Origin: Dyadobacter sp. CECT 9275 | GTDB taxonomy: Bacteria; Bacteroidota; Bacteroidia; Cytophagales; Spirosomataceae | Length of the DNA stretch: 64,000 nt | Assembly: GCF_907164905.1 (NCBI RefSeq) | Contig: NZ_CAJRAF010000002.1 | Span: 2,356,001 to 2,420,000 of the forward strand | Direction: 5' to 3' | In this document: positions 17,716 through 27,296 of the stretch, piece after piece | How positions within the stretch are numbered: position 1 is the first letter of the stretch | Layout: every line of letters begins with the position of its first letter | Notes under the pieces: model-generated | The model's database searches: none | The model's input: only the letters and a program-made list of their open reading frames with translations | Told to the model about the DNA's origin: nothing | Translations under genes and position numbers: made by a program

Positions 17716-18321
17716 TTAGATTGCTGCCAACATCCTGATCACAGACGCTTTACCTTGGTGATAATTACCTTCCTTCAGAACGATCTCTTCTTGCCGTAGG
17801 TAGGTAATGGTCAGTTCTTTAAAACCGGACTCAATCTCTTCCTTTGAAAAAAGAAAATCAATATCCTTCGGACCGCCGGACTGATAGCGCTCCTGATATT
17901 CGAGCTGTTGTCTGGAGAATCCTTCAAAGATAATTTTACCCCCGGGATTCAGCAGGGTGATCAAATATTCTGCAAACAAAGACCATTCCCGCGAGGGTAA
18001 ATGGGCATAGATCAAAGCAATACAATCGTATCTTTCATTCCTGGGGACAACATCTTCGAGAACCCCTACTCTATAATCTATTGATACTTTTTTATTGCCA
18101 GCCAACAGCAGTGCTTTCTTTTTGGCAACCTCACTGGTATCAAACGCGGTGACATTCCAACCTTGCGTCGCTGCAAATACAGCATTTCTACCCTCACCTT
18201 CGGCAGGCAAAAGCAAACTTCCGGGCCTCAATATGCCCAAATTCAGCTTAAACCATAAATTCGGCATTGTTCCGTAGATATATTCATTACTACCGTACCG
18301 TTCATCCCAAAACTGATTCAT
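17716..18321 (-). CDS. Class I SAM-dependent methyltransferase, TPMT/TehB-like
   Basis: A 201-residue methyltransferase. It starts FWDERYGSNEYIYGTMPN, the entry segment common to the thiopurine methyltransferase/TehB group. The SAM-binding motif is unusual, LLLPAEGEGRNAVFAA, with AEGEGRNA in place of the usual GxGxG, as is normal in that group. Enzymes of this type methylate thiols, selenite/selenide or tellurite derivatives to volatile products. A detoxification role beside SelD/SelU and the sulfur genes is attractive but is inference. Confidence 0.8.
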   Translation of the reverse strand: MNQFWDERYGSNEYIYGTMPNLWFKLNLGILRPGSLLLPAEGEGRNAVFAATQGWNVTAFDTSEVAKKKALLLAGNKKVSIDYRVGVLEDVVPRNERYDCIALIYAHLPSREWSLFAEYLITLLNPGGKIIFEGFSRQQLEYQERYQSGGPKDIDFLFSKEEIESGFKELTITYLRQEEIVLKEGNYHQGKASVIRMLAAI

Positions 18322-18474
18322 ACTTTTCTATTACAGATAATAACCTATGGACAGAAATTTCAATTGCTTTCAAAATATCTGTAAAATATTCAAGGCTGCG
18401 ATCAATGCTTTTTGCTGCATTTCATCATTAGAATTAACCACAGCCTTGGATTATCAATTAATCTACCTCTCCGG

Positions 18475-19125
18475 TTAAATGGATTTGACCGCCAAATACC
18501 AGTCTACCATCTCTAAATCAGATGACTTTCTTTCCAAAAGTGACTCAACCGTTTTTGGCGCGCCGATAATTACCTTTTCACCAGGTTTCCAGTCGAGCGG
18601 CATTGCGACCTTGTATTCATCAGAAGTCTGAAGAGCAAGCAGCGATCGTTTGATTTCTTCCATATTTCTGCCTACGTTCAAAGGGTAATACATGATCAGT
18701 CTTACTTTCCCCAATGGATCAATAATAAAGACCGCGCGCACAGCTGCCGTTTCGCTTTCACCAGGCTGCAGCATCCCATACAGCTTTGCAACTTTCATAT
18801 CCAGATCAGCGATGATAGGAAATTCAAATAAAACTCCGGTTTTATCGTAAACTGCATTTACCCACGCAATGTGGGAATGAATGCTATCAATACTCAACCC
18901 CATCAATTTGGTATTGTGCTCCGCAAAAAAATCCTTCTCTTTGGCAAACCCTGTCATCTCTGTGGTACAAACCGGAGTGAAGTCTGCCGGATGCGAGAAC
19001 AAGATCACCCAGCTACCTTTGTTGTAGTCAGAAAATGTTAATTTACCAGTGGTGGTAATGGATTCAAAATCTGGTGCCTGATCGCCAATACGAGGCATAC
19101 GTGATTCCTTTTCGAGATTTTCCAT
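18475..19125 (-). CDS. 1-Cys peroxiredoxin (Prx6-like)
   Basis: A 216-residue peroxiredoxin with the active site HPADFTPVCTTEMTGFAKE (peroxidatic Cys near residue 53) and the Prx6-type C-terminal extension (PLDWKPGEKVII). No second conserved resolving Cys is evident. It reduces peroxides and possibly persulfide-derived oxidants. The upstream region carries a CRP-like palindrome and -7 box at the same spacing as five other promoters of this module, so it is probably regulated with the sulfur genes. Confidence 0.92.
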   Translation of the reverse strand: MENLEKESRMPRIGDQAPDFESITTTGKLTFSDYNKGSWVILFSHPADFTPVCTTEMTGFAKEKDFFAEHNTKLMGLSIDSIHSHIAWVNAVYDKTGVLFEFPIIADLDMKVAKLYGMLQPGESETAAVRAVFIIDPLGKVRLIMYYPLNVGRNMEEIKRSLLALQTSDEYKVAMPLDWKPGEKVIIGAPKTVESLLERKSSDLEMVDWYLAVKSI

Positions 19126-19188
19126 TTGATCTAATGTTATAAAATGTCAACCGTGCCAGGCAATGATTACTGCCAGCATCAGCATGTA

Positions 19189-19233
19189 CAAATCTCGGAT
19201 ATTCAAAGGGCTTGATTGGTGACAAATGTCACC
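19189..19233 (-). promoter_or_regulatory. CRP-like operator plus -7 box, peroxiredoxin promoter (site 1 of 6)
   Basis: Palindrome GGTGACAAATGTCACC at 19218-19233 (core TGAC-N4-GTCA at 19220-19231). Exactly 23 bp further on, on the minus strand, is the -7-type box GAGATTTG (19196-19189). This would centre the palindrome near -41, a class II activator position. The peroxiredoxin ATG follows about 64 bp later. Confidence 0.7.
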
Positions 19234-19327
19234 GACCTTAAAACAATTCGTTATTGCATCCCTCAGACTCGAAAGTTGCGAGAATCTGAGAATGTACTGC
19301 CATTTATTTTACAAAACATGGTGGGTT

Positions 19328-19789
19328 CTAAGGATGCACCATTGCCCATCCCTGCTGCTGACGGATGATAAGCTCGCCATTGCCGCTGGGAACAAAGGAT
19401 ATGAAATCAAAGAGCTCATCTTTGCTGATTCTGCGCTCTCTAAGCGTGTTTTCGCATTCTGCCAGAATAACCCCTTTCGCCTGCAATGCCTTTAACTGCG
19501 CTTCATAAGGACCATCTTTTTTGAAGACAGCCACGCCGCCTCCATGGACAACGAGCTCTGCTTCCAGTTTCCCTTTCAGACGTGGATCCTCCAGTGCGTT
19601 CATCATGTTTTTCATCGTGGCTTTAATAACTTTGTCATCGTCACTATTGAGCTGGTAAACGACTTTGTACAACTTTTTATCAGCGACAGCCCCATGAAAT
19701 TCTGCTGGGTTTACGGCCTTAATCTGAGCATGGACGCAAACTGAAAGTAGTAATGAGACGGCAAATAGAATGGATGCGATCTTTTTCAT
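19328..19789 (-). CDS. Exported DsrE-family protein
   Basis: A 153-residue protein with a signal peptide (to about residue 21, VHAQ) and a DsrE/DsrF-like fold: YKVVYQLNSDDDKVIKATMKN, then ELVVHGGGVAVF, then LQAKGVILAECENTLRER with one conserved-position Cys. DsrE-like proteins bind sulfur on a Cys and pass it on, or act in small-molecule sulfur relay. Its place 29 bp downstream of a TsdA-like cytochrome supports a periplasmic sulfur role. Confidence 0.8.
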   Translation of the reverse strand: MKKIASILFAVSLLLSVCVHAQIKAVNPAEFHGAVADKKLYKVVYQLNSDDDKVIKATMKNMMNALEDPRLKGKLEAELVVHGGGVAVFKKDGPYEAQLKALQAKGVILAECENTLRERRISKDELFDFISFVPSGNGELIIRQQQGWAMVHP

Positions 19790-19818
19790 TTTTGGATTAT
19801 TTTAGATTGAAATATTAG

Positions 19819-20826
19819 TTATTTAACTGTTCTGACTGCTGCAATGGGCTTGAATGGACCATATTTATGCTGATTTTCTGAGAATCCATCCGAGTAGGGC
19901 CCAAACGGAAAATCTATTGGTTTCTCAGAAATATTCTTCCAGTCCAGTCTCTGATCTTTGTGAGGACGCGGCTGCGCGTTTACAAATGCGGCCAGATCCC
20001 AGGCCTGCTCATCAGTCAGAATAGGGTTGTCATGACTGGCACCGAACGGCATATTGTCTTTCACAAAACCAGCAAAGGTCGAAATTCTATATAGCCCTGC
20101 CCCATCGTTGTAACTTCTGGCGCCCCAAAGAGGCGGATAGATAAAAGACTTTCCATCCGGATTGATGATGCCTTGCCCTTTTACCCCATGGCAAACCGCA
20201 CACTTTTCCTGATAAAGCATGCTACCCGTATTCGGGTTGGCCGCCCGGTCAAGATAAGCAAGTTTAGTCATTCCGGCACCTTTGGGAGCACGCCCTTTCG
20301 GTACGCCCCTCCCTACCCATTTCATATAAGCCACCATGGCCTTCATTTCTCTACTGGAGCTATCAGGCTTTCTGCCGTTCAGACTTCTTTCAAAGCAATC
20401 CGAAATCCGCTTCACGATTGTCTCTGTGCCTGCTGATCTGGCACGGTACCTAGGATAGGTTGAGTAAACGGCCGAATAGTTATTGCCCATTGGCCTTGTC
20501 CCTGCATCCAGATGACAATTCTGGCAGTTCATCCCATTCGAAATGTGCATGACGCTGCCCTTCGGGCCCAAATACTTGGATGTGTTGGCGATCAGATCTT
20601 TACCATATAGGATCAATTTCATATCATCGGTATCGGATGTCTGCTGAATAGCAGGCGTTTGCTGCCTTGTCAGCGTGTGCGCTTTCAGCTGATTGCCCCC
20701 AAACTTACCTGAACTAAACACGGCCGGAAACATCAGAATGAAAACGGAAATACCTAAAAAAGAGATGATCAGTGTGCGGTTTATCCATTTGGCGGTGGGC
20801 GATTTACTTTTTCGTAAATTATTCAT
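19819..20826 (-). CDS. tsdA: Dihaem c-type cytochrome, thiosulfate dehydrogenase (TsdA)-like
   Basis: A 335-residue protein with an N-terminal membrane anchor or signal (about 19-37) and two class I cytochrome c domains with CQNCH (about 98-102) and CAVCH (about 207-211). The first domain has NCQNCHLDAGTRPMGNN and RISDCFERSLNGR, the layout of TsdA, which oxidises thiosulfate to tetrathionate (or the reverse). The Cys in ISDCFERS is a candidate for the axial Cys haem ligand that marks TsdA. This is inference by family resemblance; a general dihaem cytochrome is the alternative. It is transcribed with the DsrE gene. Confidence 0.72.
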   Translation of the reverse strand: MNNLRKSKSPTAKWINRTLIISFLGISVFILMFPAVFSSGKFGGNQLKAHTLTRQQTPAIQQTSDTDDMKLILYGKDLIANTSKYLGPKGSVMHISNGMNCQNCHLDAGTRPMGNNYSAVYSTYPRYRARSAGTETIVKRISDCFERSLNGRKPDSSSREMKAMVAYMKWVGRGVPKGRAPKGAGMTKLAYLDRAANPNTGSMLYQEKCAVCHGVKGQGIINPDGKSFIYPPLWGARSYNDGAGLYRISTFAGFVKDNMPFGASHDNPILTDEQAWDLAAFVNAQPRPHKDQRLDWKNISEKPIDFPFGPYSDGFSENQHKYGPFKPIAAVRTVK

Positions 20827-20881
20827 AATCTACATTTTAATCTAAGATGTTATAGGAATCAATCGAGCCGAACTGGCTTTT

Positions 20882-20926
20882 TAAATTTCACCCAATCAGC
20901 TAAGAAAATTGGTGACATCTGTCACA
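20882..20926 (-). promoter_or_regulatory. CRP-like operator plus -7 box, tsdA promoter (site 2 of 6)
   Basis: Palindrome GGTGACATCTGTCACA at 20911-20926 (core 20913-20924). The box 23 bp downstream on the minus strand is GAAATTTA (20889-20882), one base from the GAAATTTG of site 6. It lies about 60-100 bp upstream of the cytochrome ATG. Confidence 0.65.
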
Positions 20927-20931
20927 GAACA

Positions 20932-21513
20932 CTAAAAAGCCAACTTACTGATCATATCCACCAGCTCCGGACTGTTATAATCCGCTGCCCCTTCCTGACG
21001 GTAAACCATTTTTCCTTCCTTATCCAGGATCACCGTGGTAGGAACAGCCCCCTGCATAAACACCGGCGGTATCTCCCCAGCCGGACTTACGACCTGCAAA
21101 TCGTAATGGTGCTTTTTCATAAAGCTGTCCGAATTCTGATAATTCCCATCCACATCAACCATTAAAAAGACGACATTTTCGTTATCCTTGAATTTGCCAT
21201 ACAAAGCATTGATCGAGGGCATTTCGGCAATACAGGGCGGGCACCAGGTTGCCCAGAAATTCATAAAAACGACTTTTCCTTTCAGCGAGGCCAGATCAAC
21301 CGTTTTTCCATCGCCCTTCCGGAAGTAAACATTCGGCAAAGCCTCAGCCGAAGCTTCACCTGGCTGTTTATCGATTTTGGGCTGGAACAGGCCTACCTTC
21401 ATCAGCGCCTGGATTGTCCATGCTTTTACTTCAGGGCTTATGACCATGGCAGCTAAAAATACAACCATCACTGCCGTAATGATATTGGATACTGAAAACC
21501 ATTTCTTTTTCAT
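20932..21513 (-). CDS. Membrane-anchored TlpA-like thioredoxin
   Basis: A 193-residue protein with one N-terminal membrane helix (IITAVMVVFLAAMVISPEV) and a periplasmic thioredoxin domain with active site FWATWCPPCIAEMPS (CxxC) and AVPTTVILDKEG (cis-Pro). It probably reduces disulfides in the periplasm, for example for cytochrome c maturation. It is the last gene of the RND efflux operon, 25 bp after the adaptor gene. Confidence 0.88.
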   Translation of the reverse strand: MKKKWFSVSNIITAVMVVFLAAMVISPEVKAWTIQALMKVGLFQPKIDKQPGEASAEALPNVYFRKGDGKTVDLASLKGKVVFMNFWATWCPPCIAEMPSINALYGKFKDNENVVFLMVDVDGNYQNSDSFMKKHHYDLQVVSPAGEIPPVFMQGAVPTTVILDKEGKMVYRQEGAADYNSPELVDMISKLAF

Positions 21514-21538
21514 ATTTTATCTTATTTGAATAGGTACA

Positions 21539-22657
21539 TTAATTGACTTTAACTTTCCCGCTATTCAGCAGCTCTTCATTCCCACTTCTGACAACCTTAT
21601 CTGTTTTAGTCAGGGAACCAAAAACTTCCTGAAGTGAATCTTTTCGGGTCCCTTCTGAAACATCTACTTTTTTTACGCTGTCGTTTTCAACGACAAGCAC
21701 AAAGGTACCTGACTGCGCATGTACCACGCTACTGGCAGGAACCCATAAGGTTGAATCGGGCCGCCGCAGGGTCATGGTCACCTGAGCATATTCTCCACCG
21801 TCGAGCGATCCATCTTGATTCTCAACATCAAACTCTGCTGTCACCGAGCGGTTCTGCTGCTCGAGAACCTGGCTTTTTCTGGACAAAACCGAATGAAATA
21901 TTTTTCCCGGGCGATTGGAAACAGTAAAATCGATTCTGGTATTTTTCCCGAGCGACTGTGCATGTTTTTCCGGGATTGCCACGGTTAATCTCAGCTTTTT
22001 GTTCTGGGCAACTACCAGCAGCGGCATGGTATTATTTTCACCTACCAGCGCTCCAACGGACACATTCCTTTCCACAACAACCCCGTCGAAGGGCGCGATA
22101 ATCTTTAAGTATTGCTCTTGCTGTCCCAATGATTGCGCATTGGATATAGCTGACTGGTAAGCAGCACTGTCGCTTCTTAATTTGCTTTTAGCCCTGTCGA
22201 GCTCAATGGCTGCAACCGACCCATCCTTACGGGTAGCTTTTAAGATCCTTTCATACATTTGACGGCTTAGCATATAATCTTCGTAAAACTTCTGCTGATC
22301 CGATCTGGCAGACTGAAAGCGTTGTGAAACTTCGGGTGCTTCCAAAACAGCCAGTACCTGTCCCTTTCTGACAAGACTTCCGCGATCCACCGAAATAGTT
22401 TTAACAAACCCTTTTATTTTTGCAAATAAGCTGACCTGTTCATATGGTTTGAGCTCGCCGGGCAGCGTCAGCTTGTAGTCGGGCTGGTCTTCTAGGGGCA
22501 TGACCACCTGTACTGCCGCAGGCCCTTTCACTTCTGATTTAGCCTGATTTTCGGTTTCTGGTTTACTGCCACAGCCATTTATACCCATGCTGAGCAGCGC
22601 GCCCAGAAAAAGAACCAGTGAATTTTTATTTATACGCATCATTTTTGATTGATTCAT
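21539..22657 (-). CDS. RND efflux periplasmic adaptor (membrane fusion) lipoprotein
   Basis: A 372-residue adaptor with a lipoprotein signal (LLSMGINGCG, lipid on Cys29). It has the standard order: beta-barrel strand, lipoyl half (FVKTISVDRGSLVRKGQVLAVLE), helical hairpin with coiled-coil character (about 110-180), second lipoyl half (IIAPFDGVVVERNVSVGALVG) and C-terminal barrel and membrane-proximal domains. It links the inner-membrane pump to the TolC-type channel. Its start overlaps the pump stop by four bases. Confidence 0.93.
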   Translation of the reverse strand: MNQSKMMRINKNSLVLFLGALLSMGINGCGSKPETENQAKSEVKGPAAVQVVMPLEDQPDYKLTLPGELKPYEQVSLFAKIKGFVKTISVDRGSLVRKGQVLAVLEAPEVSQRFQSARSDQQKFYEDYMLSRQMYERILKATRKDGSVAAIELDRAKSKLRSDSAAYQSAISNAQSLGQQEQYLKIIAPFDGVVVERNVSVGALVGENNTMPLLVVAQNKKLRLTVAIPEKHAQSLGKNTRIDFTVSNRPGKIFHSVLSRKSQVLEQQNRSVTAEFDVENQDGSLDGGEYAQVTMTLRRPDSTLWVPASSVVHAQSGTFVLVVENDSVKKVDVSEGTRKDSLQEVFGSLTKTDKVVRSGNEELLNSGKVKVN

Positions 22658-25600
22658 TTAGTAAGTTCAATTAATTGGGCATCCACATCATCCGGGTCCA
22701 GCGATGGACTATCCCTGCTTGCTTTGCGCATCACGCTTGTAAACAGGTGCGGCATCACCAGAAGAACAGTCAGTGTGGATAAAAGCAGACCTCCTATAAC
22801 AGCCTGTCCTAACGGGGCTACCTGCTCGCCGCCTTCTCCCATTCCGGAAGCCATCGGTACCATACCAGCAATCATGGCAAGGGTTGTCATCACGATTGGC
22901 CGCAGGCGCGAAGAAGCTGCGGCAAGTCCCGCCTGCCGGGCCTGCATACCCAGGGTCAGTCTATTGTATTCGGCCTGGTTGATCAAAAGCACCGCATTGG
23001 AAACCGACACACCCACCGACATAATTATGCCCATGTAAGATTGCAGATTGAGCGTGCTGCCAAATAAAAGAAGCATCAGGATACTTCCTCCAATCACAGC
23101 CGGCACCACCGCAAGTATCAGCGCAGAGATTTTAAAGGACTGATAATACGCCGTAAGCATCAGGAAAATAACAACGACCGCAACCACCAGACCCGTCTGA
23201 AGTCCTGACATGGTCTCATCCAGCAGCTGCATAAGACCTTCGGTCGAAATGATCACGCCACGGGGCGCATCACCAGCATCCACCAAAACTTTTCTGACCG
23301 TTGCCGACGCACTGCCCAGATCTTTGTGATCTGTATTGGCCAGGATCGTCACATACCGGTTCGCTCCCTGACGATTCACCTGTCCTGCCTGCTTGACCAT
23401 TTCCAGCGTGGCAACATCTTCCAGTACCGGACGCGGCTCTCCTGCTTTAAGAGGTAATGACCGAAGTTTGTCCAGCGATCCCATATCCGATTCGGGAATC
23501 TGTACCTGCACCTGGAAAACCAGACCCGATTTGGGATCGACCCAAAGGTTTTTATTTGTAAAACGGGTGGATGAAGTTGCGATCGCCAGCGCCCGTGAAA
23601 CATCGTCCATGGTAAGCCCGAACTGGGCTGCAAGTTGTCTGTTCACGTTGATTTTTACGCTCGGATAATTGACTGGCTCAGCAATGCGTATATCCCGCAG
23701 AAAAGGTATTTTGCCCATCTCACTTTTCAGTTTCATCGCATACTGATTCGCCGCTTTCAACTGCCCCGCCGCTACTTTGATCTGTATCGGTGTCATAGCT
23801 CCCTGGCTCATGATCTTCTCGACCAGTTCCATGGGTTCAAAATTGATTTTCAGCTCAGGAAACTGCTTTTTTACCTGATTTCTGATTTTCTCCTTCAGAC
23901 CGGCAATGGGCTCTTTGAAAATACTTTGGTCGATCGATACCTGTAAAACAGCCTCGTGCGATCCGCTTGTAAAAAGGAAAATTGGATTAATGGCCGTAGC
24001 GGACGGTTGAAGCCCTACGAAAGCGGAGCTTATTTTAATGGCTTTTTCCGGAAGCTCATTCTTAATGATGCTGGTCACTTTTTTGAGATACGCCTCAGTC
24101 ATTTCAAGTCTGCTTCCCTCGGGGGCTACAATCCTGAGCTGGATATCACCGCTGTTACTAGCTGGCAGAATATCAGTACCGACCGTCAAAAACGATCCCG
24201 TTACCATAACGCCAACCAGAATCACATAAACCATAATAACCGCTGTTGGTCTCGCCTGCAAGCGCCGGGTCAGCGATAAATAACGGGTCTTAAAAGAGTC
24301 AAACCGTGCCCGCTTTGCTCCTCTTACCTTTTTATGGCTTTTTAAATTTTCCGGTTTCATTAGCCAGTTGGCCATGATCGGCACAAAGGTTTGAGAAGCC
24401 ACAAAGGATGCAATCATTGCAAAAGCCACTGCAAGCGACAGCGGCATGAACATATCCTTTGGAATGCCGCTCATCATAAAAGAAGGGATCAGAACCGCCA
24501 GGATACATAACAGGATCAGAAGCTTTGGAACCGATATTTCCAGCAGCGCATCCAGAATAGCCCTTTTCTTGGGTTTATCCATTTCAAAATGCTGGTGAAT
24601 ATTTTCAATGGTTACCGTAGCTTCATCTACCAGTATTCCGATAGCCAGCGCAAGTCCGCTCAAAGTCATCACATTGATCGTCTGCCCGAGCATATATAGC
24701 ATGATCACCGCGGAGAGAATCGCGATCGGGATGGTCATCACCACGATCAGCGAACCGCGGGAATCACCCAGAAAAAGAAACACCATCAGTCCGGTCAGAA
24801 GGGCACCCAATATGCCTTCATGGATCAGATTTTCCAGCGAACGCGCGATATAACCCGACTGGTCAAAAACGTAACGTATTTCTACATCTTCCGGCAATGC
24901 CGCTTTGAGCATGGGTACGGCCGCTTTCAGGTTTTCCACCACTTTCAGCGTAGACGCATCTGCTTTTTTGATCACAGGCAAATACACAGAACGCTTTCCA
25001 TTGATAATGGCATAACCCGTCGTGATGTCGGCCGCGTCTTCCACGCTGGCAATATCTTTGACATACACGTTAGTGCCTGAGCCTTTTCGCACGGGTATAT
25101 CCAGAAATTCCTGCGGATCGTTGGCAATCGAGTTGAGCGGGCTCATCAGATTCTGTTTGCCGATCCGGATATTTCCTGCCGGCGCCGGAAAATTATTCTT
25201 TGCAATAGCTGTTGTCACCTCTTCCGCTGAAAGCCCATAGGACTGCATCAGATCCGCATTGACCTTGACGACCATCGTTCTGATATTTCCTCCGAATGGC
25301 GCGGGGGCAGTTACGCCCGGAATGGAAACAAACATAGGCCTGATCTTGGTCAGAGCCATCGTTTGAAGTTCCGTGATCGATCTTTGCGGACTTTCAAAAA
25401 CCAGCTGTCCGATCGGGATTGAGCTGCCATCAAAACGCACCACCTGGGGAGGGACCGCGCCCGGTGGCAGAAACCCCATCGCCCTGGATACCTGCGTGGA
25501 AACCTCACCCGAGGCCTGCGCCATATCTGTACCTGGGTAAAAAGTAAGCTTCATAAGCGTAAATCCCTGAATACTTTTAAAATCTATATCCTTTACCCCG

Positions 25601-25824
25601 CTGACAAAAATCAGGACTTTCTGAAACTCGTTGGCCATAAACCCATCCATATAGGCTGGCGACAGCCCTCCATAGGGCATAGCAATGTATATCACCGGAA
25701 GTTCGACGCTCGGGAAAATATCCACGTTGATCTTTCTGATCGCTGTGAAGGAAAAATAGGCAATACCAATAACAGCTACCATTATTGATAAAGGTCTTCG
25801 CAAAGCAAGCCTTATAAGGTTCAT
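22654..25824 (-). CDS. RND-family efflux transporter permease
   Basis: A 1056-residue pump with twelve predicted helices in the usual 1+5+1+5 pattern and two large periplasmic loops. TM4 has LALAIGILVDEATVTIENIHQHFE, the proton-relay region with a conserved Asp. There is a repeat of this region near residue 950. Methionine-rich heavy-metal (CusA) motifs are not obvious, so it is nearer to the drug/solute HAE1-like type; the substrate is unknown. Its setting among sulfur genes suggests efflux of a sulfur- or selenium-related toxic compound, but that is inference. Confidence 0.93.
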   Translation of the reverse strand: MNLIRLALRRPLSIMVAVIGIAYFSFTAIRKINVDIFPSVELPVIYIAMPYGGLSPAYMDGFMANEFQKVLIFVSGVKDIDFKSIQGFTLMKLTFYPGTDMAQASGEVSTQVSRAMGFLPPGAVPPQVVRFDGSSIPIGQLVFESPQRSITELQTMALTKIRPMFVSIPGVTAPAPFGGNIRTMVVKVNADLMQSYGLSAEEVTTAIAKNNFPAPAGNIRIGKQNLMSPLNSIANDPQEFLDIPVRKGSGTNVYVKDIASVEDAADITTGYAIINGKRSVYLPVIKKADASTLKVVENLKAAVPMLKAALPEDVEIRYVFDQSGYIARSLENLIHEGILGALLTGLMVFLFLGDSRGSLIVVMTIPIAILSAVIMLYMLGQTINVMTLSGLALAIGILVDEATVTIENIHQHFEMDKPKKRAILDALLEISVPKLLILLCILAVLIPSFMMSGIPKDMFMPLSLAVAFAMIASFVASQTFVPIMANWLMKPENLKSHKKVRGAKRARFDSFKTRYLSLTRRLQARPTAVIMVYVILVGVMVTGSFLTVGTDILPASNSGDIQLRIVAPEGSRLEMTEAYLKKVTSIIKNELPEKAIKISSAFVGLQPSATAINPIFLFTSGSHEAVLQVSIDQSIFKEPIAGLKEKIRNQVKKQFPELKINFEPMELVEKIMSQGAMTPIQIKVAAGQLKAANQYAMKLKSEMGKIPFLRDIRIAEPVNYPSVKINVNRQLAAQFGLTMDDVSRALAIATSSTRFTNKNLWVDPKSGLVFQVQVQIPESDMGSLDKLRSLPLKAGEPRPVLEDVATLEMVKQAGQVNRQGANRYVTILANTDHKDLGSASATVRKVLVDAGDAPRGVIISTEGLMQLLDETMSGLQTGLVVAVVVIFLMLTAYYQSFKISALILAVVPAVIGGSILMLLLFGSTLNLQSYMGIIMSVGVSVSNAVLLINQAEYNRLTLGMQARQAGLAAASSRLRPIVMTTLAMIAGMVPMASGMGEGGEQVAPLGQAVIGGLLLSTLTVLLVMPHLFTSVMRKASRDSPSLDPDDVDAQLIELTK

Positions 25825-25829
25825 AGTAT

Positions 25830-27212
25830 CTAATTAAATTGGTTTTGCAGATAGGAAAAATCGCCGGTCGCTTCTGATTCCACCAGGATCTGTTCCCACA
25901 ACTGCTGATGGGCATCAATATTGTTTTTTTCGGCCAGCTGTAAAATGGACTGTATCTGTAATAATTCGGTCAGGCTGATCAGTCCGCTTTCGTATCTTGA
26001 CATATACAGATCGTAAGCAAGCCTGGCATTTTTAACCGCTGCCGTAACGTTGACAATCTGCTTCTTTTGCCCCGCGATACGCTTGGTTACCGAGCTCAAA
26101 TTTGTTTCCAGATCCAGTTTCTGGATGGTGTAACTTGCCTGATCAGCCCTGACTTTCTGCGCTATACGTTTACTTTCAAGACTGCTGTTAAATGCATCTG
26201 TAATATTAAAAGTTACGGCAAGACCCACCAGATAATTCGCAGCCCCATTGTTATAGCCTGCCGCCAGGCGGTTGTCGACGAGCCCATCTGGCCCAATGCC
26301 ACTGCCTCTAAGGGCAAGTCCTCCGATTGCTGAAACCGTCGGAAGTCCCCGGCGACCCGCCAGTGCTGCCTGGGTCCGGCCATATTCGACAGTACTTTCC
26401 AGCACCTGCAAATACGGGTGATTCGCGCTAATCTGAATCTGGTCATCTCTGAAAGTCGCAGCATTTAAGTAGGGTCCATAAGCCAGCCCCTGCGCAGTAT
26501 CGGCTTTCTGCGCAAGCGCTGTCAGCTCCGTCAGATCCGATCCAAGCTTTGCCGTCCACTGCTCCTGAGCAGAAAGTGTCTGCTGATACGATGAAAGCGC
26601 CAGAGAACTATCCGCCCCCGGTTTTAAGCCGGCTGCTGATAAACTTGCTGACAATTCAAAAATCTGCTTTGTCCGCGCTGCGTTTTCCAAGGCCCAGATC
26701 AAATTAACTTTACTGTTTAGTATATTCAGATACAGCTGTGTAGACCGGGCTCTGAGTTTCAGCTGCTGCGCATTCAGATCACTTGTTGCACGCTCAATCC
26801 CCTGATCAGCGGCCTTCATGGCCAAAGTTTTTCTGCCGAATTCAAAAAATTTCCAGTCTGCCACTACCGAACCGAAGGTATTGAAAGCTGCCACAGGTTG
26901 TCCGGGCAGCGTGGAAGCCCTGCCATTGGTGTTGATCACGCCCGGCAATGGAAAAAAGGAGCCGCTGCTGCTCTGGTAGCTTCCCATAGAATTCTGGAGC
27001 TGCAATTGCACGGAGGGCAAAAAGTTATTATTTCTGGTAAGCTGCTTTACAACCCGGGACTCTTCCAATTGCGCCTCTTTCAAATCGATAACAGGGTAGT
27101 CCGAAAGAGTCATGTCCCAGATTTCGGAGAGTCTCAGACCGGTTTGTGCATGCAAAGAAGAACTGACAAGCACCAGTAAAAGGCCTGACAGACAAAGCTT
27201 ATGCCTTATCAT
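25830..27212 (-). CDS. TolC-family outer-membrane channel protein
   Basis: A 460-residue protein with a signal peptide (ends SLHAQ, about residue 23) and two TolC/OEP repeats of long helices separated by short beta segments (AFNTFGSVVADWKFFEFGR and LVGLAVTFNITDAFNSS). It forms the trimeric outer-membrane exit duct for the RND pump whose gene follows 5 bp later. Order in the operon: small lipoprotein, TolC, RND pump, adaptor, TlpA. Confidence 0.93.
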   Translation of the reverse strand: MIRHKLCLSGLLLVLVSSSLHAQTGLRLSEIWDMTLSDYPVIDLKEAQLEESRVVKQLTRNNNFLPSVQLQLQNSMGSYQSSSGSFFPLPGVINTNGRASTLPGQPVAAFNTFGSVVADWKFFEFGRKTLAMKAADQGIERATSDLNAQQLKLRARSTQLYLNILNSKVNLIWALENAARTKQIFELSASLSAAGLKPGADSSLALSSYQQTLSAQEQWTAKLGSDLTELTALAQKADTAQGLAYGPYLNAATFRDDQIQISANHPYLQVLESTVEYGRTQAALAGRRGLPTVSAIGGLALRGSGIGPDGLVDNRLAAGYNNGAANYLVGLAVTFNITDAFNSSLESKRIAQKVRADQASYTIQKLDLETNLSSVTKRIAGQKKQIVNVTAAVKNARLAYDLYMSRYESGLISLTELLQIQSILQLAEKNNIDAHQQLWEQILVESEATGDFSYLQNQFN

Positions 27213-27296
27213 ATTTAATCTGTTTAAAATGTAACGACAACAGGCACGGGCTTAGACAACCCGGACATGCGTATTAAATCAGAAAAACAAGAAGGC